DNA from: Bacteroidia bacterium
Lineage (GTDB): Bacteria; Bacteroidota; Bacteroidia; Flavobacteriales_D; JAUILH01
DNA: 33,992 bases
Direction: 5' to 3'
NCBI GenBank assembly: GCA_030433115.1
Contig: JAUILH010000032.1
Coordinates: forward strand, 1 to 33,992
The position numbers and the translations under genes are program-made. Within the stretch, counting starts at the first letter, position 1. The number at the start of each line of letters is the position of its first letter. Shown piece by piece: positions 23,030-31,670 of the stretch. Under the pieces are notes generated by a model that was not told the origin of the DNA, ran no database searches, and worked only from the letters and a program-made list of their open reading frames with translations.

Positions 23030-24906
23030 GACTGCGCGTCCAATAAAACGCTGCTTTCCTCCCACTCTTGCATGGTATTCTCAATAAGAATCTCCAATTC
23101 ATAGGCTCGTTCTTGCAACTTCTTGTCGTTCACATGATCATTCAATGCCAGCTGAGCGCGAACGGTTTCCAGTTCTTCTTCATATTTAGCCACATCTCTC
23201 TCCAGTTTGCCCACACGGTTTTTAAGTTTTTTCAACTCCTTATAAGACAAACCAGATTCATCAGTCCCCTTATCAGCATCCCCTTTCTTTTGTTTCTTGG
23301 CGGGAACATATTGCTCACCAAATTTTTCCAGATACTCATTAATTCCGTAGTGAAAGTACTTTAAACGCTTATCCGCAATATGCACCAATTTCTCCGTGAG
23401 CTGACCAACAAATTCTCTGTCGTGAGACACCACCAATACAGTTCCCTCAAAGTTTCTTAAGGCATCACACAAAATGTCTTTAGACAGAATATCCAGGTGA
23501 TTGGTGGGCTCATCAAGAATTAAGAAATTATATGGTTGCAGCATTAATTTGCATAGAGCCAATCTGGTTCGTTCTCCTCCGGATAGCACTGACACCTTCT
23601 TCTCTACATCCTCTCCTCCAAATAAGAAAGAGCCCAGAATTGTCCTTACCTGCTTTCGGACGTCCCCCACAGCAATGTCATCAATGGTTTCGAAAACCGA
23701 TTTTTTGGGATCAAGTTCGTCTTGTGAATCCTGAGCAAAGTAGCCAAGCTTCACATTATGTCCCAATTCAATCTCCCCTTCATAATTGATCTCGTCGTTG
23801 ATCATTTTTATTAGAGTGGACTTTCCTGATCCATTGGCACCAACAAAGGCCAATTTTTGTCCTCTCTCAATTTCAAGATCTGAGGTCAAAAGAACTTTAT
23901 TATCCCCATATGACTTGGAAATGTCCTTTGCAGATAGAACAACTTTACCAGATCTTTCAGGTTTGGGAAATCTCAAAGCGATCTTAGAGTTATCGCGTTC
24001 AGCCAGCTCCACCTTTTCCATCTTATCCAGTTTCTTGATCAAAGATTGGGCGAACGCAGCCTTATTCTTTTTTGCACGGAACTTGTTGATCAATTCCTGA
24101 GCCTTCTCAATGTCTTTTTGCTGATTCTGGAATTCCCGTTTGTTTTGCTCCAACATCTCTTCTTTCCTCACTAAAAACTGGCTGTAATTGCACTTATATT
24201 CTTGCAATTTAGCCTGGTTGATGTCAACGATTTTGTCGACACAACTATCCAAAAAAGTTCTGTCGTGAGAAATGAGTACCAAGGAGCCTTTAAAGGTCTT
24301 TAAATAGTTTTCAAGCCAGTATATAGAGTGGATATCCAAGTGGTTTGTGGGCTCATCTAATAATAACACATCCGGATTATCGATGAGCAATTTTGCGAGT
24401 ACGGCCCTCATTTGCCAGCCCCCACTAAACTCACTCAGAAGCCGTTTCATGTCTGTTTGTTTGAAACCAAGACCTTGCAATACCCTTTCTGCTTCTTCCT
24501 GCACTGATGCAGCATTGAACATGTCTAAAGTGATGTGCAACTCAGACAATTCATCATATAAATTGGGGTTAGGATCGGGATTGGTGGCCAAAATGTCTCC
24601 TATCTGGTCTATTCTGTCTTGAATAGATGAAATGTCTGATTTCCCGGACACGACATAATCAATTAAGCCTTGTGTGCTGTTTTCTGAAATATCCTGTTCA
24701 AGATAGCCCAATTTAATGCCCTTACTGAATGAAATCTGGCCATTATCGGGTTTAATCTTACCACTGATGAGTTTTAGAAGAGTAGATTTTCCGGCACCAT
24801 TCTTTCCTACCAGACCTAGTTTATCACCTGGATTAATTTGGTAAGATACCTGATTGAACAGGCAACGTTGACCAAAATACAGTTCTATGTTGGCAAGAGT
24901 AATCAT
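23026..24906 (-). CDS. ABC-F family ATPase (translation factor type), 626 aa
   Basis: Two fused ABC ATPase domains without membrane segments. Domain 1: Walker A GKNGAGKST at 34-42, signature SGGWQ, Walker B LLLDEPTNHLD. Between the domains is the charged helical P-site-tRNA-interaction linker (KKDIEKAQELINKFRAKKN). Domain 2: Walker A GANGSGKST, signature LSGGERTRLALCK, Walker B LILDEPTNHLD. A C-terminal Lys/Glu-rich coiled coil (~545-626) resembles Uup/YheS-type proteins. ABC-F proteins act on the ribosome to relieve stalling, or in some subfamilies confer antibiotic protection; the sequence does not show which. Its stop TTA overlaps the TAA of the convergent phosphatase gene by 4 bases in total. 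A -7 box lies 11 bases upstream of the ATG. Confidence 0.92.
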   Translation of the reverse strand: MITLANIELYFGQRCLFNQVSYQINPGDKLGLVGKNGAGKSTLLKLISGKIKPDNGQISFSKGIKLGYLEQDISENSTQGLIDYVVSGKSDISSIQDRIDQIGDILATNPDPNPNLYDELSELHITLDMFNAASVQEEAERVLQGLGFKQTDMKRLLSEFSGGWQMRAVLAKLLIDNPDVLLLDEPTNHLDIHSIYWLENYLKTFKGSLVLISHDRTFLDSCVDKIVDINQAKLQEYKCNYSQFLVRKEEMLEQNKREFQNQQKDIEKAQELINKFRAKKNKAAFAQSLIKKLDKMEKVELAERDNSKIALRFPKPERSGKVVLSAKDISKSYGDNKVLLTSDLEIERGQKLAFVGANGSGKSTLIKMINDEINYEGEIELGHNVKLGYFAQDSQDELDPKKSVFETIDDIAVGDVRKQVRTILGSFLFGGEDVEKKVSVLSGGERTRLALCKLMLQPYNFLILDEPTNHLDILSKDILCDALRNFEGTVLVVSHDREFVGQLTEKLVHIADKRLKYFHYGINEYLEKFGEQYVPAKKQKKGDADKGTDESGLSYKELKKLKNRVGKLERDVAKYEEELETVRAQLALNDHVNDKKLQERAYELEILIENTMQEWEESSVLLDAQS

Positions 24907-24917
24907 TTATGCGGAGG

Positions 24918-24925
24918 CAAAGATA
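24918..24925 (-). promoter_or_regulatory. -7 box of the ABC-F gene
   Basis: Plus-strand CAAAGATA reads TATCTTTG on the minus strand, a perfect TAnnTTTG. It ends 11 bases from the ATG, so the 5' leader would be only a few bases long. No good -33 is visible. Confidence 0.4.
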
Positions 24926-24998
24926 AGGTCTTTGTTTGAATCCTTAGTAATCCATTTGAGGCAGGTTTAACTTGTGATCTTAGGAAGTTGCATAAAAC

Positions 24999-25030
24999 AA
25001 AAAACCCTGACTGTCGGAGAGTCAGGGTTT
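24999..25030 (-). terminator. Rho-independent terminator of the T9SS (gld) operon
   Basis: A perfect 11-pair stem, AAACCCTGACT (25002-25012) with AGTCAGGGTTT (25020-25030), and a 7-base loop. On the minus strand it is followed by a T-run (plus-strand A's 24999-25004). It lies 20 bases beyond the gldN stop, and is the only strong terminator in the porP-gldN block. Confidence 0.92.
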
Positions 25031-25049
25031 GATATCATTTATCTAGATA

Positions 25050-26048
25050 TTAGAAATGCCATACATCATGTTCGAATCTAAAGATATCCATTTTGATTTC
25101 ATCTGATTTCAAAAGGGCATCTACACCTACTTTATGATCGTTGATGTCTCTATCGAAGACGTTGGTCTCTTTGTCAATGTAACTTTGGAACTTTCTTTTC
25201 CAAAATAAATCGTCAAAAGACATTCTTCTAGCATCATTTTTCTCATTATACGTGAAGTAGTTCTGAAGCAGGTACCTTGCTTCCGGGAAATAGATCCAAA
25301 ACAACTCTCTTTTAACTGTTGGGGTAAAAGTTAGTCCAATTGGGTCGTACTTCATTTCGTACGCTACAGGTGCAATGGCAATGATTCTCACATCCAAAAC
25401 CGATCTCTGCTTATCAAAGAACCACTCTTCTTTAATATGATATTCTAGAATATCCTGTGCATTGATCGCTTTGGTCATGTATGCATCATAAATCTTAGGA
25501 TTACCAAATGCATCCAAATCATTCGGGTTATACGTTGGATTACCATACATATTAACCCCTGTTGGTGCAGCAGTGGAATCATATCTACCTCTAAAACTCA
25601 ATCTTGCCTTGATTTCTTTAGAATACTCTGCAGGAGACAACTGAGATTTTAGAATTGGGTATCTCAACTGATCACCATCAAAGATATTCATCGTCATGGC
25701 TTTATTGGCATCATAAGGCTTATAACAAACAATGCTATTGTTCTGAACACCGTACTTTAAGATATCCCATAGACTCCATCTATCGTTCATTGGTTGAAGC
25801 GGATAGTACAATGGGTGGTTCATCTTCTCTCTCAAGTCGATGGTTCTCCATACACGCCTACTCCAAACGTAATCTGCTTCACGTAAATTTGCGTAAGGGA
25901 TTACCTTCTTAGTAGGAATATGCGTTTGCATTACCACACCATCAATAACACCACCGGGAGCTCCCTGAGGCACGTTGATGGGACCATTTTGCGCAAATCC
26001 GACACCTGCACAAAAGATAAAAGCCAACCTTAAACAAATTTTAATCAT
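25050..26048 (-). CDS. gldN: T9SS ring protein GldN/PorN
   Basis: 332 residues with signal peptide MIKICLRLAFIFCAGVGFAQ (1-20). Family hallmarks visible: ADYVWSRRVWRTIDLREKMN with NHPLYYPL, SLWDILKYGV, a central DILEYHIKEEWFFDKQRSVL, and a late RELFWIYFPEARYLLQNYF. GldN (PorN in Porphyromonas) is periplasmic and forms, with the lipoprotein GldK, the large ring under the outer membrane that belongs to the type IX secretion and gliding machinery. Last gene of the porP-gldK-gldL-gldM-gldN order, 10 bases after gldM, and followed by a strong terminator. Length is usual for the family. Confidence 0.95.
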   Translation of the reverse strand: MIKICLRLAFIFCAGVGFAQNGPINVPQGAPGGVIDGVVMQTHIPTKKVIPYANLREADYVWSRRVWRTIDLREKMNHPLYYPLQPMNDRWSLWDILKYGVQNNSIVCYKPYDANKAMTMNIFDGDQLRYPILKSQLSPAEYSKEIKARLSFRGRYDSTAAPTGVNMYGNPTYNPNDLDAFGNPKIYDAYMTKAINAQDILEYHIKEEWFFDKQRSVLDVRIIAIAPVAYEMKYDPIGLTFTPTVKRELFWIYFPEARYLLQNYFTYNEKNDARRMSFDDLFWKRKFQSYIDKETNVFDRDINDHKVGVDALLKSDEIKMDIFRFEHDVWHF

Positions 26049-26058
26049 ACTTAATAGT

Positions 26059-27888
26059 TTACATTACTTTATAACCCACTGGGGAAACTCTCACCGGCTG
26101 ACCGTTCAATTGGGTCTTAGGAGAAATCACCACCATTGCACCAGAAGGCATCTGACGAATCAAAGCTGCTGCTTGAGGTGGAATTCTATTTCCTTGTAAG
26201 TTAAAATCTCTACTGATTCCATTCATAGTTACAGTAATCGTACCACCAGTTACACCGGCTCTGATACTCAATGGACTTCCAACAAGCTGAGCTGTTAAAA
26301 TACCACTGGCAACTACTGTTTTTGGTAAAGAATTTTTAGTAGGGTCCTGTCCTGCAAAGAATACAGTTGGTTTAGGCATAGGCAACACTCGGAATTCTTT
26401 AGAGTCCATAGGTACTCTCTTTCCTTCTTTGTTTTCACCAGATAAACTTACTGTTACTGTACCAGGTCTTGAAACTCTAGCCTTGTATTCTGCTTCTCCG
26501 CTCTTAGACCAGCTAGAACATCCTGAACAATTTGCCTGAACATTCGAATAACCAGAACCAGAAGCTGAAATAATGTTATCGTAACCAATGTACATTACAT
26601 TCATTTCAGCATTACCAATTGCAGATGCTGGTGATCCGATCTTGTAAGAAAATGGCGTAAATGGCTTCCATTCCTTCTTACCGTTCTCTTCAACCGAAAT
26701 CTGACCAGTTACAATATGCTGACCAACTCCGCCACCAAGTCCTTTACCAAGTGTGATTTTACTAACATCAGACTCCTGCATGTTGTCAGGGCTGTTAGTA
26801 GTATCATCTACCCAGTAACGAATCTGTGGTAATTTCTTAGAATCGTAAGCCGCAACCATTACCTCAAGAGTAAGGGAATCACCGCTATTGATGTAAGATG
26901 TGCTCGCAAAACTTTTTGGCTCAATGGTATCAAATGTAAATGGTGGCACATCATTCTGATTTGCCAGGAATCCAAGTACAACACTTTCCGCTTGTAGCAT
27001 TTGTCCTTTCAAAGATGTAAACAATGCCGCGGCTGCTACCATTGGAGAGTGATCAAACGCTCCTTGAACCCAAGGTACTTGTTCACCATGGTTGTCGACC
27101 TTTTCAGGGAAAGTCAAAATCTCATACAATTTGACGATTTGCTTTGTTCTCTGATCGTACAACTTCTTACTTTCAGTAGTTGTTCCTTTGTACTCTGGGA
27201 AGGCTGCTTTTACAGTTTCAACGAAAGCTGTATCTTCATTGGTCGCCTTTTTTACTTCAGGAAGTGTAAATCCAAATAATTTACTGGAATCTTTCTCAGG
27301 ACCACCTAAAGCAATAGTCAGTACTAAACTATCACGGTAGTTGTACATTGCTTTTAGTAATTCATCTCCTTTCCCTTCATCCACAAACATTCTGGTTGGT
27401 GTATCATAATCATCCTTCTTTCCATAAGGCTTCTCGTGATCGTTCAACTCAATGATCTTCTTATAGCCCAATTCACCTTCAGCAATCCAATCCTGAGAAG
27501 GATCTCCTGCTTTCAATAGTTCATTAGCCATATCCATCACGGCGTTCACACTTCTTTGAGACAATGCGTGTGTAGATTCGTATTGCTTCAATAAAAAGCC
27601 AAGTTTGATGATCTTCTCAATGCCTTCCTTTTCAGCTTGAGCCATGATTTCATCAAAACTTCCTTCAAGTCCGGCTTCAGAAGCTGCCTGCATAATAGAG
27701 TTATTCAATCCAGTTTTCACCGAATAGTTACTTCTCTCAACAGACTCATTCTGACGCTCCATTTTGTTATTCAACGTAACGAAAGCGTTAATTACTTCCT
27801 TGGAAACGTTGATCGCTAGAAGGGCCATCAGTACCAGGTACATCAGACCGATCATTTTTTGTCTTGGGGTTTCTTTACCTCCTCCCAT
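26059..27888 (-). CDS. gldM: T9SS motor protein GldM/PorM
   Basis: 609 residues (family usually ~510-520, so somewhat long). The N-terminus MGGGKETPRQKMIGLMYLVL leads into one transmembrane helix (about 12-30) with Arg9 at the position shown to matter in Flavobacterium johnsoniae GldM. The rest is periplasmic: a helical first domain (KTGLNNSIMQAASEAG, ESTHALSQRSVNAVMDMANE) followed by beta-rich domains that in known structures form a long shaft reaching the GldK/GldN ring. A CxxC pair (ANCSGCSSW) may form a disulfide. GldL and GldM together make the proton-driven rotary motor of T9SS and gliding. It lies 41 bases after gldL and 10 before gldN. Confidence 0.95.
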   Translation of the reverse strand: MGGGKETPRQKMIGLMYLVLMALLAINVSKEVINAFVTLNNKMERQNESVERSNYSVKTGLNNSIMQAASEAGLEGSFDEIMAQAEKEGIEKIIKLGFLLKQYESTHALSQRSVNAVMDMANELLKAGDPSQDWIAEGELGYKKIIELNDHEKPYGKKDDYDTPTRMFVDEGKGDELLKAMYNYRDSLVLTIALGGPEKDSSKLFGFTLPEVKKATNEDTAFVETVKAAFPEYKGTTTESKKLYDQRTKQIVKLYEILTFPEKVDNHGEQVPWVQGAFDHSPMVAAAALFTSLKGQMLQAESVVLGFLANQNDVPPFTFDTIEPKSFASTSYINSGDSLTLEVMVAAYDSKKLPQIRYWVDDTTNSPDNMQESDVSKITLGKGLGGGVGQHIVTGQISVEENGKKEWKPFTPFSYKIGSPASAIGNAEMNVMYIGYDNIISASGSGYSNVQANCSGCSSWSKSGEAEYKARVSRPGTVTVSLSGENKEGKRVPMDSKEFRVLPMPKPTVFFAGQDPTKNSLPKTVVASGILTAQLVGSPLSIRAGVTGGTITVTMNGISRDFNLQGNRIPPQAAALIRQMPSGAMVVISPKTQLNGQPVRVSPVGYKVM

Positions 27889-27929
27889 TTCTTCTCAATT
27901 TTAGGTTAAACAATTGTTGAAACTGCAGA

Positions 27930-28742
27930 TTAGTCTCTAACAGTCATAGCGTTCAACATGTTACCATAAACTGTGTTCAAGGCAGTTAGGTTTTTAGCCA
28001 ATGAGGCCATGTTTTCTTTGTACAATCTTGTATCTTCTACTGAGTCAGCAAGGTTATTCATCAAGTCAGCAATACCGCCTTGTAATTTCTGCTGAGCCTC
28101 CAAAGATTCAGAAGATCCTTTCAACTGTAATTCATATACATTATTCAATGCAGCCAAGTTCTTAGATACTTTTTGCATTTGCTCACCAAATGAAGCACCT
28201 TCTTCAGTTGTAGATGTCAATCCCATCAATGACTCAGACGCTCTTTCGTAAGCACTTGACAAGTTAGCCACTCTTTCAGAAGCACCTTGTAGGCTAGAGA
28301 TGTAGTTCTCAGTAGCTCCTTGCGCTTCACTAGCCTGACCTAGTTGCTTAGCATTCTCGCTCAAGCTTCTCATGCCATCACCTAAAGATGCGATCAAGTC
28401 ACCATCGATTTTAGCTTCTTCCAACATGTTATCTAACTGCTGAGTAACCGCTAAGCTATCTTCTGGCTCTTCCAAAGATTTGTGATCCATATCAGAATGA
28501 CCTAGTGCTAATTCCGGATATACTAATGACCAGTCGGGGTCTTCGTGTAAAGGTTCAAATGCTGACAGCGTAAATATGACTGCCTCTGTTGATAATCCAA
28601 ATATTAACCAAAAGTTTGCTCCTGGCCAGTGCATAATTTTAAACATTGCACCAATAATTACAATCGCTCCTCCAAATCCATAAACGAATTTCATTATGTT
28701 TTTGAACCTCTTACTTGCGAAAAATCCTCCTCCTGAACTCAT
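27930..28742 (-). CDS. gldL: T9SS motor protein GldL/PorL
   Basis: 270 residues. Two transmembrane helices near the N-terminus (about 16-34 and 44-62) are joined by the conserved KIMHWPGANFW loop. Glu53 in TM2 (GLSTEAVIF) corresponds to the proton-path glutamate of F. johnsoniae GldL, so the motor should be functional. The C-terminal ~190 residues are cytoplasmic, with acidic linker and helical, possibly coiled-coil segments (QLDNMLEEAKIDGDLIASLG; VSKNLAALNNVYELQLKGSS). Pairs with GldM encoded next. A perfect minus-strand -7 box (TAATTTTG, 28822-28829) overlaps the gldK stop, so gldL-gldM-gldN might also be transcribed separately. Confidence 0.95.
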   Translation of the reverse strand: MSSGGGFFASKRFKNIMKFVYGFGGAIVIIGAMFKIMHWPGANFWLIFGLSTEAVIFTLSAFEPLHEDPDWSLVYPELALGHSDMDHKSLEEPEDSLAVTQQLDNMLEEAKIDGDLIASLGDGMRSLSENAKQLGQASEAQGATENYISSLQGASERVANLSSAYERASESLMGLTSTTEEGASFGEQMQKVSKNLAALNNVYELQLKGSSESLEAQQKLQGGIADLMNNLADSVEDTRLYKENMASLAKNLTALNTVYGNMLNAMTVRD

Positions 28743-28821
28743 TTTTCCTTGCTTTTTAAATGTTAAACTTAATTATTACTTTATCCTGTTTTATATATAA
28801 TGCTTAATTGTTGATACGGTA

Positions 28822-28829
28822 CAAAATTA
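28822..28829 (-). promoter_or_regulatory. Possible internal -7 box ahead of gldL
   Basis: Plus-strand CAAAATTA reads TAATTTTG on the minus strand, a perfect TAnnTTTG, at the start of the 84-base gldK-gldL gap. No convincing -33 element, so an internal promoter is only a possibility. Confidence 0.3.
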
Positions 28830-30344
28830 ATTTGGACCTGTATCTCCGTTAGGATCTGCTCCACCTCTACCAAGGTAAGACATCACACAACGGTAACCAA
28901 TGTAACTCTTTGCAGAGTCTTGGTATTCATAGGTTCTTGTACCTGTTTGAAGGTAATAACCTATATCTTTCCATGATCCACCTCTGATTACCTTACGCTT
29001 CATTGCTTCTGAATCCCAATCCATAGCGTCATAAGTATATTCAGGGTTTAAATCATGTGAAAATTCGTAAACTGACTCGTCATAAGCAGTTCTAGTCCAC
29101 TCAGCAACGTTACCAGCCATACAGTATAAACCGTAATCATTTGGATGGTAAGAGTTCACCTTCACAGTGTGGAAACCACCATCTTCCATGTAACGACCTC
29201 TCATAGGCTTAAAGTTACCTAAGAAACAACCGTGTGCATTTCTGATGTAAGGACCACCCCATGGGTATGGACTCAAATCTAAATCACCTCTTGAGGCATA
29301 CTCCCATTCCGCTTCAGTTGGCAATCTAAAGTCTTGAACTTTAGTTTCTCCGCCAGACTGCAACCAGGAGTTTAACAACTGAGTTCTCCATACGCAGAAT
29401 GCTCTTGCCTGAGGCCAGGTAACTCCAACTACCGGGTAATCATCATACGCCGGATGCCAGAAGTACATATTGGTCATTGGCTCATTGAAAGAGTATGTAA
29501 AGTCATGAATCCAGCACAAAGTATCGGGATACACGTTGATCACTTCACTAATAATGAACCTTGATCTGTCATCGTGCATACGAATGGCATTGTTTTGACC
29601 TTTCTTATTAATCTGTCCCAAATCCAAATCTCTACCCACAGGGTCTTTGGTAAAAGGATGAACGTCATTCTCCAAGATTCTGTGCTTAGGATCTTTCTGG
29701 TAACCAGTTTTCTCATTAGAGTATCCATCTCTAACAATATTCACTCTACCTTTTTTGGCAGCCTCCTTCATATCAATCCAGTAATACTGGAACATCAATT
29801 TACGAGGGTTGATCTCTCTTCTTTTGTAAAATCTCTCGTGTGGTGCATAGAAGAAATCCGCCAGGATGTCTCTCTTACCGAACTTAGACTGATCAGGATC
29901 ATCCGCTCCATCAGGTGCAACACCATAATAGAAACGTTCTCTCCAGTTAATTGTCCAGTCCTCTATATCCAATGCTGTTCCATCATCTTCATACGTTTCC
30001 GTACCCCAGATTTCTGGTTCGGCATCTTCTTCCATGAGTTTTCTTCTCATGAGGGAATCTCTTACCCAAAAAACGAACTGACGGTATTCATTGTTAGTGA
30101 TCTCAGTTTGATCCATATAAAAAGCTTGCACCGAAACCGTCTTAGAACGCGTTTGATGTAAGAATGGAACATCCTGATCACTCTGCCCCATATTATAAGA
30201 GCCTGCCTTAATGTAAAGCATCCCATATGGAGTATCCTGATACCATGGTCTTCTACCCTGGACCCCGACAAGATGGCCCTGGTTTTGCTGACCACATCCG
30301 TACAATATGCCAACTATTGCTAGGAAATAAATGTATCGCTTCAT
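28827..30344 (-). CDS. gldK: T9SS ring lipoprotein GldK/PorK
   Basis: 505 residues with a lipoprotein signal peptide (MKRYIYFLAIVGILYGC, lipobox Cys17). The mature protein has the formylglycine-generating-enzyme/sulfatase-modifying fold used non-catalytically in this family: GMLYIKAGSYNMGQSDQDVP at the start, FRLPTEAEWEYASRGDLDLS in the middle, MAGNVAEWTRTAYDESVY and KVIRGGSWKDIGYYLQTG near the end, closing with SYIGYRCVMSYL. GldK is anchored to the outer membrane and forms the periplasmic ring with GldN. The gene starts 112 bases after the porP stop; the gap carries a 17-base palindrome. The gene order porP-gldK-gldL-gldM-gldN equals the porPKLMN operon of Porphyromonas gingivalis. Confidence 0.95.
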   Translation of the reverse strand: MKRYIYFLAIVGILYGCGQQNQGHLVGVQGRRPWYQDTPYGMLYIKAGSYNMGQSDQDVPFLHQTRSKTVSVQAFYMDQTEITNNEYRQFVFWVRDSLMRRKLMEEDAEPEIWGTETYEDDGTALDIEDWTINWRERFYYGVAPDGADDPDQSKFGKRDILADFFYAPHERFYKRREINPRKLMFQYYWIDMKEAAKKGRVNIVRDGYSNEKTGYQKDPKHRILENDVHPFTKDPVGRDLDLGQINKKGQNNAIRMHDDRSRFIISEVINVYPDTLCWIHDFTYSFNEPMTNMYFWHPAYDDYPVVGVTWPQARAFCVWRTQLLNSWLQSGGETKVQDFRLPTEAEWEYASRGDLDLSPYPWGGPYIRNAHGCFLGNFKPMRGRYMEDGGFHTVKVNSYHPNDYGLYCMAGNVAEWTRTAYDESVYEFSHDLNPEYTYDAMDWDSEAMKRKVIRGGSWKDIGYYLQTGTRTYEYQDSAKSYIGYRCVMSYLGRGGADPNGDTGPN

Positions 30345-30380
30345 GCTACCTACTTTAATAATATCCGTTCAACTTGCACG

Positions 30381-30397
30381 CTCATAAAATTTATGAG
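30381..30397. repeat. Perfect palindrome in the porP-gldK gap
   Basis: CTCATAAAATTTATGAG has 8-base perfect arms around a single A. It sits 37 bases upstream of the gldK ATG, with no T-tract, so it looks more like a protein-binding site or a leader hairpin than a terminator. The 112-base gap has no good TAnnTTTG box. Confidence 0.45.
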
Positions 30398-30456
30398 TGA
30401 ACTGCGTATTACGGAAGTAAACCTTTTTTGGTTACAGTTAAACTTTTTTTCACTAA

Positions 30457-31410
30457 TTACGATCCCAAGAATCTTACGTCAATTGGTTTCGGAACTGGTG
30501 GGTTAATACATGGTTTGAAACAGAACTTAACGAATAAGTCTATCGAACCACTACTATAATCTTTTATATCCGACAAGGTAACATCATACCCTAAACCGGC
30601 TGTTAAATACATTTTCGAACAATTTCCTTCTGGTGCAGGCAACTCAGTATGATATCCTACTAAAGGATAAATCGCATCCTGATGTCTGTAAGACACACCT
30701 GCGTAGATCATATTGTTGTACCATCCTCTCACAGCTATATCAAACTGAGTGGATGCAAGGTCAGATTTAGCCAAAAAGTCTCCCTGAACACCAAACTGAG
30801 AACTACCAATTTGCTGATAGTGACCAGCCATCACATAGAAGTGTCTGGCAACATCCAGGTTAATATCTGCCAAATCAGCACCATTTAAATGAGTTGCAGA
30901 TAATCCAGCATAAGTTCTTTCATCTCTGTTACTCTTCCAATAAACTCCAAGACCTATATCAAAGGCGCCATCTTTATCAGTTCCTCCAGGAATCGCTCCA
31001 TCACCAGATTGAATTGGCACCCAAGAAGCATTAAAAGACTTACCCGCATATCCCATCTGCACACCTATACCAAAAGTACCTACTTGACTTCCTAAGTGAT
31101 AAGAATAAGCCAAACGGAATATATTGTTGGTCTCAAACCCTAACTTATCATTATAGAAAGTTAGACCAACACCACCTCTCAAGACAGGAATACTCCCATC
31201 CAGATTCAACAATATGGTTTTTGGCGCTCCATCGAACCCAAGCCATTGATTTCTATACATTACAGTTCCACAATACATACCATGAATACCAGCAGAACCA
31301 GGATTCACAGACAACTTATCATACATGAAGTTTGAGTACTGAGGATCTTGTTGTGCGTGCCCAACGCTCAACCCTAAAACAACAACCGCCGATAATATCG
31401 CCTTTTTCAT
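30457..31410 (-). CDS. porP: PorP/SprF-family T9SS outer-membrane protein
   Basis: 317 residues from the ATG at 31410, which begins the signal peptide MKKAILSAVVVLGLSVGHAQ; a TTG two codons upstream is also in frame. The mature N-terminus QDPQYSNFMYDKLSVNPGSA is the hallmark of PorP/SprF proteins, and the rest alternates barrel strands (GGVGLTFYNDKLGFETNNIF, QFDIAVRGWYNNMIYAGVSY). Two C-terminal Cys (FCFKPCINPP) may pair. PorP/SprF proteins are outer-membrane components needed for T9SS function or for surface assembly of particular cargo such as SprB. Being directly upstream of gldKLMN in the P. gingivalis porP order, this copy is probably the general PorP rather than a cargo-specific SprF. 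Confidence 0.92.
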   Translation of the reverse strand: MKKAILSAVVVLGLSVGHAQQDPQYSNFMYDKLSVNPGSAGIHGMYCGTVMYRNQWLGFDGAPKTILLNLDGSIPVLRGGVGLTFYNDKLGFETNNIFRLAYSYHLGSQVGTFGIGVQMGYAGKSFNASWVPIQSGDGAIPGGTDKDGAFDIGLGVYWKSNRDERTYAGLSATHLNGADLADINLDVARHFYVMAGHYQQIGSSQFGVQGDFLAKSDLASTQFDIAVRGWYNNMIYAGVSYRHQDAIYPLVGYHTELPAPEGNCSKMYLTAGLGYDVTLSDIKDYSSGSIDLFVKFCFKPCINPPVPKPIDVRFLGS

Positions 31411-31515
31411 ATACAACTATTTGATAGTTAACTATTTAATTCAAAAACTCCCAAAATGAGAGAATATTGAAAGTCGCTAAAATAATAAAAAAACCATCCA
31501 TTCAAAAGATAGCAG

Positions 31516-31561
31516 CACATTTTTCTACGGTTATCAACACAATAATGTTAACCTAGATGTG
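31516..31561. repeat. Extended imperfect dyad upstream of porP
   Basis: Nested arms: CACAT (31516-31520) with ATGTG (31557-31561), and GGTTA...ACA (31529-31539) with TGTTAACC (31546-31553), allowing a small bulge. A T-run follows on the plus strand, where there is no gene to terminate. The remainder of the 31411-31670 gap is AT-rich and non-coding; it presumably holds the porP promoter, but I see no perfect TAnnTTTG on the minus strand. Confidence 0.35.
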
Positions 31562-31670
31562 TTTTTCTTAACAATGTCGTGATAATTTTAGCATTACACA
31601 AGCACCTTCCTAGACATAATCAATGCCATGCCTTTAAGTTACAACTTTAGAAAATCAATTGCAATTTAGC

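Noticed and set aside
29574..30161. Plus-strand 195-codon frame opposite gldK
   Set aside because: Antisense shadow of gldK; no domain, signal peptide or promoter.
31531..31539. TTATCAACA as a DnaA box / replication origin
   Set aside because: A single imperfect match with no cluster of boxes and no dnaA or other origin genes nearby.
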